Shown here in pieces: positions 51,321 to 59,788 of a DNA stretch of 64,000 nt. The notes below the pieces were generated by a model. That model was given only the letters and a program-made list of their open reading frames with translations. It was not told the origin of the DNA and searched no databases. The stretch is from contig NZ_JAHKKG010000013.1 of assembly GCF_018829635.1 (NCBI RefSeq), positions 186,001 through 250,000 on the forward strand. Reading direction: 5' to 3'. Position 1 is the stretch's first letter. Every line of letters begins with the position of its first letter. Made by a program: the position numbers and the translations under genes. The stretch is from Paractinoplanes bogorensis (lineage in GTDB: Bacteria; Actinomycetota; Actinomycetes; Mycobacteriales; Micromonosporaceae).

Positions 51321-52286
51321 ATGACGACTTTGAGCATGGCCACGGGCCGGTACGACACGACGGAGGCGCTGTTCGACGGGCGCGTCGGGGTCGAGGGCGC
51401 GCAGATCACGATGCGGACCGAGACCAACCTGTCCAAGATCTTCGAGAAGCATCACGAGTTCGACGTCGCCGAGCTGGGGTGGACGTTCTATCTGCGCGGG
51501 TTCTCCGCGGACAGCCCGTACGTGGCCCTGCCGATCTTTCCGAACCGGGTCTTCCGGCACTCCTGCGTCTTCATCAACCGGGACAGCGGGATCACCGGCC
51601 CGGAAGACCTGGTGGGCCGGACGATCGGGGAGTGGGGCGTCTACGGCCAGGACTCGGGCGTGTGGGCCAAGGGCGTCCTGGCCGACGACCACGGCTTCCG
51701 CCCCGAGGCCAACCGCTGGGTGATCGGCGGACTGGACCGGCCGGCCGAGCCGTTCGGCTTCGTCCCGCAGATCCGGCCGGAGGGCATCGACATCACCGAC
51801 GCTCCGGCCGGCGCCTCGCTGGCCGGAATGCTCGAAGCGGGCGAGATCGACGCCCTGTTCACGGCCAACGTGCCGCAGTCGGTGCTGGACGGGTCGGCCA
51901 AGAACATCGTCCGGCTGTTTCCCGACTTCGAGACGGTCGAGCGTGACTATTACCGCCGCACGGGGATCTATCCGATGATGCACCCGGTCGTGATCCGGCG
52001 GGACCGGCTCGACCAGGCCCGGGCGGTCTACGACGGATTCCTGGCGGCCAAGCGGGTGGCGGAGGAGCGGTACGCGTACGCCCGGCGACTGTTCGGGGCG
52101 ACGCTGATGATGCCGTGGGCCAGTCAGCTGATGGACCGCAACGCCGCGGACTTCACCGGCGACTGGTGGCCGTACGGGCTCGGGGCCAACCGCCACACCG
52201 TCGACACCTTCCTGCGCTACCACTACGAGCAGGGCCTGTCGGAGCGCCGCCTGACCGTCGACGAGGTGTTCGCACCCGGGTTCTAG
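51321..52286 (+). CDS. 4,5-dihydroxyphthalate decarboxylase-like / substrate-binding-fold protein
   Basis: A 321-residue protein without a signal peptide, start ATG 51321. It has a periplasmic-binding-protein-like fold sequence (VAELGWTFYLRGFSADSPYV, LPIFPNRVFRHSCVFINRDS, PEDLVGRTIGEWGVYGQDSG) close to the phthalate-type decarboxylases of aromatic degradation. Downstream of a LysR gene, which fits an inducible catabolic step. Its TAG stop shares CTAG with the opposing MOSC gene stop. Confidence 0.85.
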   Translation: MTTLSMATGRYDTTEALFDGRVGVEGAQITMRTETNLSKIFEKHHEFDVAELGWTFYLRGFSADSPYVALPIFPNRVFRHSCVFINRDSGITGPEDLVGRTIGEWGVYGQDSGVWAKGVLADDHGFRPEANRWVIGGLDRPAEPFGFVPQIRPEGIDITDAPAGASLAGMLEAGEIDALFTANVPQSVLDGSAKNIVRLFPDFETVERDYYRRTGIYPMMHPVVIRRDRLDQARAVYDGFLAAKRVAEERYAYARRLFGATLMMPWASQLMDRNAADFTGDWWPYGLGANRHTVDTFLRYHYEQGLSERRLTVDEVFAPGF

Positions 52287-53971
52287 AGATCCAGCACGAC
52301 CGGGCCGGTCGGCCGGGACGAGCAGATCAGCACGTTGCCCTCGGCGGGCGGGTCGATCGGCTCGGTGCTGTACGCGACCTCGCCGGACAGCAGCCCGGTC
52401 TCGCAGGTGTGGCAGACCCCGATCCGGCATGACCAGCGCACCGGCACGTCGCACGCCTCGGCCAGCTCGAGCAGGCTGCCGTTCGCCGACGGCACGGTCA
52501 GCCCGCTGCGGGCGAAGGACACCTCCGGCCCGTCACCCGGCTCGCCGGCGGGTGGGTGCGGTGCCTGGGCCGGGGCCGTGATGCCCGGCGTGAGGGCCGC
52601 GTGCGCCCCGAAGATCTCGGTGTGCACCCGGTCGGCGGGCAGCCCGATCGCGACCAGCGCCGCGCTCACGTCGGTGAGAAAGCCCGGAGGACCGCACAGG
52701 TACGCGTCGGCGTCCAGCGGGATCTCCAGCATGCGCAGCGACTCGGCCGACAGACGGGTACCGCTCACGTACACATGCGAACGGGCGGCCGGGAGACTGG
52801 CCAGAAGCGCTGCCGACTCGGTCGCGAACGGACGCTCGGCCGCGTCGTGGGCCGCCTGCAGCCACCACACCTCACGGTCCGATCGCTGGACGGCGAGCGC
52901 GTGGAGCATGGCCAGCATCGGCGTCGCCCCGACCCCGCCACTGATCAGGAGCACCGGTGTCGGCGCCGGGCGCAGCACGAACGTCCCCCGCGGGGCGGCC
53001 ACGTCGATCAGGTCACCCGGGTGGACCCGCGTGTGCAGATAGGTGCTGCCGGCGCCGTGCGGTTCCTGCTTGACGCTGATCCGATAGCCCGGGCCGTCCG
53101 GTGGCCCGGAGAGCGAGTAGCTGCGGATGAGGCCCGGCTCGAGCCGTACGGTCAGGAACTGTCCCGGCTGCGGCGGCGGCACCGTTCCGCCGTCCGGATC
53201 GGCCAGCCGGAACGACACGATCGTGCTGCTCTCGGACTCGACCGCGGTCACCCGCAGCGGCCGGAAACCGGGCCAGGCCGGCGGGGGCGCGACGTCGGTC
53301 AGGCCCGCGTTGCCCCCGCCCGGAGAGCTGATCATCGCCCGGAACGATCCCTGCCAGCCCGGGCTGAGCGCGGGGATGCGCAGCGCCCGGGCGATCCGGT
53401 CGGGCGGGTGCCCGGGCCGGTAGAGCAGGCCGTCGATCTCGGCCACGGTCATCCGCTCGGGACCGTCGGCGACCTGGACGATCTCGTCGCCGGCCCGGAC
53501 CTCGCCCTCCTCGAGCACCCGGAGGTAGAACCCCGGCCGCCGGTGCTCGACCAGCAGGGCGGGCATGCGGGGCTCGTCGGTGCGGATCCCGACCCGATAG
53601 CAGGTGACCCGGGGCTGGGTCACCTCGAACAGGGCGGTGCCGATCCGGTAGCGGTCGCCGATGCACACATCGTCGTCGGACAGGCCGTCGACGGTGAAGT
53701 TCTCGCCGAACTGCCCGTACGTGAAGTCGTCGCGTCCCAGGAACCGCTGCCAGTACGTGTACGAGTCGAGCTGGTAGACGAACACGGCCCGCTGCTCCCC
53801 GCCGTGCCCGCCGAGGTCGCCCTGCCCGTCGCCGTCGATGTTGAGGCGCCGGACCGTGGCCGGCCCGTCCACCGGGGTCTTCCAGATCCCGGTGTGCACG
53901 GACCGGCCCTGCCAGAGCACGTCCCGGGGCATGCCGACGTTGACCGATCGCAGGATCGCCACGACGGTCAT
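52283..53971 (-). CDS. MOSC - ferredoxin reductase - [2Fe-2S] ferredoxin fusion
   Basis: A 562-residue three-part redox protein, start ATG 53971. Residues 1-215: MOSC (YiiM-like) with the conserved Cys in TQPRVTCYRVGIRT. Residues 240-470: FAD/NAD reductase (flavin block RSYSLSGPPDGPGY, nucleotide block LLISGGVGATPMLAM). C-terminal plant-type ferredoxin with CRIGVCHTCETGLLSG and a late Cys in VLICSS. MOSC domains use molybdenum cofactor or carry out sulfur transfer; the set resembles detoxification reductases of N-hydroxylated or nitro compounds. It lies 19 bases after the GH43 gene. Confidence 0.92.
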   Translation of the reverse strand: MTVVAILRSVNVGMPRDVLWQGRSVHTGIWKTPVDGPATVRRLNIDGDGQGDLGGHGGEQRAVFVYQLDSYTYWQRFLGRDDFTYGQFGENFTVDGLSDDDVCIGDRYRIGTALFEVTQPRVTCYRVGIRTDEPRMPALLVEHRRPGFYLRVLEEGEVRAGDEIVQVADGPERMTVAEIDGLLYRPGHPPDRIARALRIPALSPGWQGSFRAMISSPGGGNAGLTDVAPPPAWPGFRPLRVTAVESESSTIVSFRLADPDGGTVPPPQPGQFLTVRLEPGLIRSYSLSGPPDGPGYRISVKQEPHGAGSTYLHTRVHPGDLIDVAAPRGTFVLRPAPTPVLLISGGVGATPMLAMLHALAVQRSDREVWWLQAAHDAAERPFATESAALLASLPAARSHVYVSGTRLSAESLRMLEIPLDADAYLCGPPGFLTDVSAALVAIGLPADRVHTEIFGAHAALTPGITAPAQAPHPPAGEPGDGPEVSFARSGLTVPSANGSLLELAEACDVPVRWSCRIGVCHTCETGLLSGEVAYSTEPIDPPAEGNVLICSSRPTGPVVLDL

Positions 53972-53990
53972 CGTCGCGCGCGAACCGGCT

Positions 53991-55391
53991 TCAGGACCAG
54001 ACTTCGGCCCGGTCGATGCTGATGACTGTGCCGTTCGAGGCGGGGTTGCGCTCGCCGGTGACACGCACGCGCACGGTGTGGGTGCCGTAGGCGAGCCTGG
54101 GGGACAGGTAGTTGAGCGACTCGCCGACCCGGATCGCGTTGTAGAGGTCGGCGCGCTGCTCGGCGCCCCCGTCGACGCTGATCGCGGCGATGCCGTTGCC
54201 GACGTCGCGCACCGAGAGCAGGCCGAGCTGGGTGCCGGTGAAGGTGAACGTGGCCGTCGCCCCGGTCGCGCCGCTCCAGTGGTCGTCGCCCCAGAAGCAC
54301 TGGGCCGCACACCCCGTGCCCGAGCTCCACGCGCCGGTGTAGACCAGAGAACCGTTTCCGCTCGTACGGGCGTCGTCGTTGATCCAGGCCGTCGACGGAC
54401 CCGGATCACCGGCCGGCAGATCCTGCGTCGCGCCGATGGCCAGCGGCACGCCGAGGTTGGGGCTGCCGTCGGCGTTCCACCCGATGCGCTGCACCCGCGT
54501 CGTCCGGTTCGAGTAGGTGAACACGCTGGTCGTCTTGGCGTGGTAGACGATCCAGTCCTGGGTGCCGTCCGGGCTCTTGAAGAAGGCGTGGTGACCGGGC
54601 CCGAACACGCCCCGCCCGTCCGAGCGGGCGAACACGGCGCCGGAGCGCTGCTGCCAGTTGGCCGGGTTGAGCGGGTCGGCCGTGCTCGCGATGCTGAGCT
54701 GCCAGACCTGGTAGTCGGGTTTGCCGGTGTCACACGTCGAGTAGGTCATCCAGGTGCGGCCGTTGCGGTAGAGGAACTCCGGGCCCTCGCGCACCTCGGG
54801 GCAGCCGCCGCCCGCGTTCAGGGCGACCGCGTTGCCGGACACCGTCCACGGGTTCGACATCGGCGCGACGTTGATGCCGTTGTGCTGGTAGGCGTTCGTG
54901 CCCGCCCAGGACAGGTAGAGCCGGCCGTTGTGCTGCATGATTCCCGGATCGATGGCGAACACATCGCGGTTGGGCGGCACCAGGCGGGCCTTGAAGTGGT
55001 ACGGGCCCAGGGGGTTGTCGCCGCTGGACTCGAGCACGTAGAGCCGGTGGTTCTCGTCCACGCCGTCGTCGGCGGTGTAGTACATGTACCAGAGGTTGTT
55101 GATCCGGTAGAACTCCGGCGCCCACACCTCCTTGTTGCGGGAGGCGTTGGTGTCGCGCCACACCTCGGTGGCCGGGGCGTTGAGCAGACCGGCGACGCTG
55201 GCGGCGCGCCGCATCTTGATCGAGTCGCCCTCGGTCATCGTCAGGTAGTAGCTGCCGTTGAAGTACGTCATGAACGGGTCGGGCTTGACGCCGACCGGAT
55301 TGCGGAACGTGCCCGTGGCGGCGTGCGCGGGCACGGCCGCGACACCCGCGAGCACGACGGCGGTGAGGGCGACCAGGAGCTTTCGGAGCAT
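53991..55391 (-). CDS. Secreted glycoside hydrolase family 43 protein with C-terminal CBM-like domain
   Basis: A 466-residue exported enzyme, start ATG 55391 after GGAGGT. Signal peptide (LRKLLVALTAVVLAGVAAVP). The five-bladed GH43 catalytic part shows GVKPDPFMTYFNGSYYLTMT (catalytic Asp), the middle IDPGIMQHNGRLYLSW (second Asp) and EVREGPEFLYRNG (acid Glu). A beta-sandwich CBM-like domain follows from about 345. Probable arabinan or xylan side-chain hydrolase. The MOSC fusion follows 19 bases later; co-transcription is possible but without functional logic. Confidence 0.93.
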   Translation of the reverse strand: MLRKLLVALTAVVLAGVAAVPAHAATGTFRNPVGVKPDPFMTYFNGSYYLTMTEGDSIKMRRAASVAGLLNAPATEVWRDTNASRNKEVWAPEFYRINNLWYMYYTADDGVDENHRLYVLESSGDNPLGPYHFKARLVPPNRDVFAIDPGIMQHNGRLYLSWAGTNAYQHNGINVAPMSNPWTVSGNAVALNAGGGCPEVREGPEFLYRNGRTWMTYSTCDTGKPDYQVWQLSIASTADPLNPANWQQRSGAVFARSDGRGVFGPGHHAFFKSPDGTQDWIVYHAKTTSVFTYSNRTTRVQRIGWNADGSPNLGVPLAIGATQDLPAGDPGPSTAWINDDARTSGNGSLVYTGAWSSGTGCAAQCFWGDDHWSGATGATATFTFTGTQLGLLSVRDVGNGIAAISVDGGAEQRADLYNAIRVGESLNYLSPRLAYGTHTVRVRVTGERNPASNGTVISIDRAEVWS

Positions 55392-55508
55392 GGGGACCTC
55401 CATCGACGGGCCGGCGGGGGATTCCGACCCATTGATAAAGTTTAATTCCTGTAACACGACGTGCTGCGTTTTACGGCCCTTTCGGGCAGCCGGTCCGAGG
55501 GCGGCCGG

Positions 55509-55982
55509 CTAGTCCAGGCGCAGGCGTGTCTCCTCGATCTCGGCGTTCCGCCCGTTGGCGAACCCCCGCTCGGTGCCGATGACGTGGAAGCCGGCCCGCT
55601 GCAGCACGCGCAGCGACCCCACGTTGTCGCTGGCCGCGCCCGCGAACACCGGCCGTGTCGGCACCAGCTCGAGCAGCAGCTCGAGGGCCCGCCCGGCCAC
55701 GCCCCGGCCCCAATACGCCCGGTCGATCCAGTAGGTGACCTCGGCGTCGTCGCCGACCAGGAAACTCGCGATCGTGCCGGCGAACTGCCCGTCGACCGTG
55801 ATCGCCCGGTCGACCACCCCGGGCCACACCTTGATCTTGGCGCGCTGGGCGTCGAAGGCGGCCCGGTCGTCCGGATCCGGCGCCGTGAAGGCGGCCATCC
55901 GCACCGACACCGGGTCTCGCATCTGCTCGAACACCGCGTCGAGGTCGGCATCCTCGAGCGGCCGGAGCGCTATCTCAGCCAT
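55509..55982 (-). CDS. GNAT-family N-acetyltransferase
   Basis: A 157-residue RimJ/RimL-like acetyltransferase. Acetyl-CoA motif A appears as YWGRGVAGRALELLLELV, and the C-terminal VGSLRVLQRAGFHVIGTERG fits the family. It may modify a small molecule or a protein N-terminus; no substrate clue. It lies between the small membrane protein and the GH43 gene, all on the minus strand. Confidence 0.92.
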   Translation of the reverse strand: MAEIALRPLEDADLDAVFEQMRDPVSVRMAAFTAPDPDDRAAFDAQRAKIKVWPGVVDRAITVDGQFAGTIASFLVGDDAEVTYWIDRAYWGRGVAGRALELLLELVPTRPVFAGAASDNVGSLRVLQRAGFHVIGTERGFANGRNAEIEETRLRLD

Positions 55983-55995
55983 GCCCCGGAAGCTA

Positions 55996-56352
55996 TCAGC
56001 GGGGTCCGACAGAAACCGGTCGCCGCAGAGCCGCCGCCCCGAAAATCAGCGCCAGCACCAGCCCCGCCCACTGCAGGAACACCCCGCTGAACACGTCGAA
56101 CGCGCCCGGATGGCCCAACCGGCCCCAGACCGACCCCTCGATCAGCCCACCTCCGGTCACGAAGAGCGCCGCCGCCAGCCCGGCGAACAGCGGCCAGCGC
56201 CGCGGCACGACGAGGACGAGCACCGCGGCGGCGCCGAGAATGATCGGCCCGGGCGGGATCGCCGGGAAGCCGGGCACCCCGACCAGGAACTGGATCAGGA
56301 TGCCGAGGCCGGCCACCGCCAGGCCGAGTGCGTGCAGGAGTCGTGTGGACAT
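55996..56352 (-). CDS. Small membrane protein, three or four helices, unknown
   Basis: A 118-residue protein, start ATG 56352. Helices at about 5-23, 32-52, 55-72 and 90-112 (LLHALGLAVAGLGILIQFL, IILGAAAVLVLVVP, LFAGLAAALFVTGGGLIEGS, GLVLALIFGAAAL). No motif is recognised. It is followed on the minus strand by the acetyltransferase gene after 13 bases, so the pair may be an operon. Confidence 0.75.
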   Translation of the reverse strand: MSTRLLHALGLAVAGLGILIQFLVGVPGFPAIPPGPIILGAAAVLVLVVPRRWPLFAGLAAALFVTGGGLIEGSVWGRLGHPGAFDVFSGVFLQWAGLVLALIFGAAALRRPVSVGPR

Positions 56353-56428
56353 GACCCGAGTCTCCGGGCCGGCCCGAGGCGACGCGTCCGTCCGGTGTGG
56401 AGATGTGCCTACGGCATCGGACGTACGA

Positions 56429-56462
56429 AGAGGCCCACCCCGTACGTACGGGATGGGCCTCT
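56429..56462 (-). terminator. Hairpin terminator of the GH2 gene
   Basis: A 17-bp near-perfect stem (56429-56445 with 56446-56462, one mismatch), centred on GTACGTAC, starting 18 bases after the GH2 stop on the minus strand. Structured but without a T-run. Confidence 0.8.
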
Positions 56463-56479
56463 CTTTCACCAGGAGCAGA

Positions 56480-59400
56480 TCAGGGGGCCTCGGCCGTGTA
56501 GAGGGCCGCCACCTCCGCGTCGGTCAGGGAACGGTTCCAGGCATGCACCTGGTCGATCGAGCCTGACCAGTAGTCGGTGCGGTTGCCCGCGTACTTGGCC
56601 CGGCCGATCGCCAGCGGCCCGGTGCTGACCACGTTGGCTCCGGCCGGCACCGCGGCGGCGCGCTGACCGTCGACGTAGAGCCGCACCTCGTTGCTTGCCT
56701 GATCACGCACGCCGACCAGGTGGTACCACTTGTTGAGGTCGGGGTTGACCACGAACCGGGCCCGGTTGCCGCCCGGCGTGCTGAACGCGAACGCGCCCTG
56801 CCCGTACTGCAGGTAGAACGGGTTCTCGGTGACCCGGCCGTCCTGGCTCACCGCCGAGGCGTAGTTCCCCGGCAGCTTGTCCAGCGTCACCCAGGCCGCG
56901 ACGGTGTAGTCCTTCGAGGTGTCGAGCACCGGTCCCGTGGTGTCGGCCGAGTCGCCGTCACCATCGAACTTCAGACCCTTTCCCCGTACGCCGTCGGTCC
57001 AGGCCGTGTTCCCCGAAAGGGCCAGGTCGGCGCCGCTGCCACTGGAGTCCTTGGCGACTGTGCCCGTACCTTCGTCCAGGGTCCAGTCGCCCTTACCCGG
57101 GTACGACGCCTCGGTCACCGGGTTGGCGCCGGCCGCGATGACCGCCTGGTTGACCGCCCGTACGGGAGCGGGGTCGACCTTGATCTCCCGGCGGTCGTAG
57201 GTCCAGAGCCCGTTGAGCTCGGTCTCCAGGTCGGTGATCTGGGTGTAGACCGAGCCGGACAGTTCGGCCCGGGCCGCGTCCAGATAGAACCGCTCGGTGT
57301 TGTCGACGTACTTGGCGGTCAGCGCCGCCTTGTCGGCCACCCCGCTGTAGATGACGGCCGGCGGGCCGGGCCACATGTGCCCCGGCGTGCGCAGCGTGAA
57401 GCCGCCGTGCTCGCCGTCCATCGCGATGCGGGTCGCGTCCGGGAACGCCGGGTCGGTGTTGTTGTAGTCGTGGTGATCGATGACCTCACCCTTGCCCGAG
57501 TCGCCCTTGGACGCGCAGCAGTTGACGCCGCTGTGCGCGTTGAGGATGCGCGACGGGTCGGCCGCCTTCATCTCGTCGGCGATCTGACCGGTGGTGGTGC
57601 GGTCCCATTCGCCCCAGCCCTCGTTGAACACGATCCAGCCGATGATCGACGGGTAGCTGTGCAGCTGCTTCATCATCTCGCGGCCCTGGCTGAGGAACGC
57701 CTCCTGGCCGGCCGTCGAGTTGATGTCGGACGACACGAAGTCCTGCCAGACCAGCAGGCCGAGCTCGTCGGCGTGCCGGTACCAGCGGGCCGACTCGACC
57801 TTGATGTGCTTGCGGACCGCGTTGAAGCCGAGCTTCTTGGTCTCGACCAGGTCGAACTTGAGCGCCGCGTCGCTGGGCTGGGTGTACAGCCCGTCGGGCC
57901 AGAAGCCCTGGTCGAGCGTGGCCAGGGAGAAGATCGGCTTGCCGTTGAGGACCAGCTTGGGGTAGGCCCCGACCTTCTTCACTTCGACCGTACGGAGACC
58001 GAAGTAGCTGCGTACGGCGTCGGAACTGGTTTTCACGTCGAGGTCGTAGAGGTACGGGTCGTCCGGGCTCCATAGATGCGGGTTCTTGACCTTCAGTACG
58101 AGCGGCGAGTTGGCGGCACCCCGTACGGAACCGACCTCCTTGCCCTTTTTGTCACGCGCAACCACGGTGACCTGGCCGGACGAGGCCGAGTTGACCTTGA
58201 CCGTCACGTCGGAAAGCGTCGGCGTCGTCTCGACCGAGTCGATCCCGGCCGCCGCGACCGGCTCCATCCAGACCGTCTGCCAGATGCCCGACGACGGCTC
58301 GTAGACGATGCCGCCCGGGTTGAGCGACTGCTTGCCCTTGGGCTGGTTGGGCCCGGTCACGTCGGTGACCCCGACGATGATCTCCTGCTGGCCGCTCTTC
58401 CTCAACGCGTCGGTGATGTCGGCCGTGAACGCGTCGTACCCGCCGGTGTGCTCGGTGACCAGCTTGCCGTTGACCCACACCTTGGCCTGGTAGTCGACCG
58501 CGCCGAAGTTGAGCTTGACCCGCTTGTTCTTCCAGCCGCCGGGCACGGTGACCAGCTTGCGGTAGAACATGTGGTCCTCGCGCCGCTCGATGCCGGACAG
58601 CTGCGACTCGACCGGGTAGGGCACGGTGATCTTCTCGGCCAGCTTCTTACCGAAGACCGGCTGCTCGTCCGCCTCGGCCCCGGCGAACTCCCACGGGCCG
58701 TTCAGGTTGACCCAGTCCTTGCGGATCATCTGCGGGCGCGGGTACTCGGGCAGCGGGTTCTTCTTGTCGACCTTGTCGCCCCACGGTGTGGTCAGGCGGT
58801 GCGTCGAGTTGTTGACCGCCGACCGGATCACCTGCGGAACCGTCTCGCCGCCGACGATCAGGCCGCCCGTGCCGTCGTAGCTGACCCGGACCTTCTGGCC
58901 CTTCTGCACGGTCGCCCCGAGCTTGAGCGTGATCTTCTTGCCGTCGCGACGGGCCGACTTGATCGGGAAGGGCGTCGTGTCGACCTCGACCGTCGACTTC
59001 TGCACGAATTGTCCGATTTCCGTGACCTTGGCGTCGAACGAGGCCGTCAGCGTCGTACCGGCCTTGTCCACGTCGAACGCCACCGGATAGACCTGGAAAC
59101 CGTCCGGCGGGGTGAAGGCCGACTCGGGCACGATCTGCTTGGCCAGTCCGGCCGCGGCCCAGCGCAGGTACAGGTTCGCGCCGCCGACGTCCTGGAACAT
59201 CTCGATGCGTACGGTGTGAGCCTCGCCCGCCACCAGATGCACCGGCTGGCTGTTCTGCTCGACGTCCCAGTCGCCGACCCAGTGGTCGATCACCGGCTGG
59301 TCGTCCAGGTAGAAGCGGAAGCCGTTGTCCCCGATCATCGAGAACGTGTAGTCGCCGGTGGCCGGGGCGGTGAGCTTGCCCGTCCAGCGCGCCGTCGTGT

Positions 59401-59638
59401 GCTCGGTGCGCCCGGTCAGCGACTCGAAGGTGCCGACCAGCCCGGGCAGGTCGATATTCGGGTCCAGGGACACGCCGCCCAGTTCCGCGAAGTCGCGGGC
59501 TCCGGGGGCGGACATGCGGAAGTACTCACCCTTGAGGCCGTGCACCGTGACCGCGGCCTGGGCCGGCGTGGGCACGACGAGGGCGGACACCACCAGAAGG
59601 AGAGCGAGAAGGAATGGTCGCACTTGCAATCGCGGCAC
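56480..59638 (-). CDS. Secreted GH2 glycoside hydrolase with PA14 and LamG-like domains
   Basis: A 1052-residue exported enzyme. GTG 59638 is chosen because it starts the signal peptide (VPRLQVRPFLLALLLVVSAL) and AAAGGAAA lies about ten bases before it. Domains: PA14 at about 30-175, GH2 sugar-binding (RKDWVNLNGPWEFAGAEADE) and Ig-like domains to 590, a TIM barrel with acid/base Glu in WIVFNEGWGEWD near 685, and a C-terminal LamG/concanavalin module (LDTSKDYTVAAWVTLDKLPG). Likely cleaves beta-galactoside, glucuronide or mannoside side chains extracellularly. The terminator follows at 56429. Confidence 0.93.
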   Translation of the reverse strand: MPRLQVRPFLLALLLVVSALVVPTPAQAAVTVHGLKGEYFRMSAPGARDFAELGGVSLDPNIDLPGLVGTFESLTGRTEHTTARWTGKLTAPATGDYTFSMIGDNGFRFYLDDQPVIDHWVGDWDVEQNSQPVHLVAGEAHTVRIEMFQDVGGANLYLRWAAAGLAKQIVPESAFTPPDGFQVYPVAFDVDKAGTTLTASFDAKVTEIGQFVQKSTVEVDTTPFPIKSARRDGKKITLKLGATVQKGQKVRVSYDGTGGLIVGGETVPQVIRSAVNNSTHRLTTPWGDKVDKKNPLPEYPRPQMIRKDWVNLNGPWEFAGAEADEQPVFGKKLAEKITVPYPVESQLSGIERREDHMFYRKLVTVPGGWKNKRVKLNFGAVDYQAKVWVNGKLVTEHTGGYDAFTADITDALRKSGQQEIIVGVTDVTGPNQPKGKQSLNPGGIVYEPSSGIWQTVWMEPVAAAGIDSVETTPTLSDVTVKVNSASSGQVTVVARDKKGKEVGSVRGAANSPLVLKVKNPHLWSPDDPYLYDLDVKTSSDAVRSYFGLRTVEVKKVGAYPKLVLNGKPIFSLATLDQGFWPDGLYTQPSDAALKFDLVETKKLGFNAVRKHIKVESARWYRHADELGLLVWQDFVSSDINSTAGQEAFLSQGREMMKQLHSYPSIIGWIVFNEGWGEWDRTTTGQIADEMKAADPSRILNAHSGVNCCASKGDSGKGEVIDHHDYNNTDPAFPDATRIAMDGEHGGFTLRTPGHMWPGPPAVIYSGVADKAALTAKYVDNTERFYLDAARAELSGSVYTQITDLETELNGLWTYDRREIKVDPAPVRAVNQAVIAAGANPVTEASYPGKGDWTLDEGTGTVAKDSSGSGADLALSGNTAWTDGVRGKGLKFDGDGDSADTTGPVLDTSKDYTVAAWVTLDKLPGNYASAVSQDGRVTENPFYLQYGQGAFAFSTPGGNRARFVVNPDLNKWYHLVGVRDQASNEVRLYVDGQRAAAVPAGANVVSTGPLAIGRAKYAGNRTDYWSGSIDQVHAWNRSLTDAEVAALYTAEAP

Positions 59639-59673
59639 CGAGTGTTTCCTTTCGATCAACGACGCGTTGCGAC

Positions 59674-59695
59674 CACATTTAAGCATTGAGATGTG
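59674..59695. promoter_or_regulatory. CACAT-N12-ATGTG dyad upstream of the GH2 gene
   Basis: A 5-bp dyad in an unusually AT-rich stretch 36 bases before the GH2 start; a further CAAAC-AA-GTTTG dyad lies just beyond, near 59710. Either could be the site of a sugar-responsive repressor, but short dyads are weak evidence. Confidence 0.3.
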
Positions 59696-59788
59696 TGATG
59701 TCAACAGAAACAAACAAGTTTGAACGCTTCAGCTCCCGGCCGTACCCGCCGATGACCACTAGGAGGGCAATCGAAGGGCACACAGCAC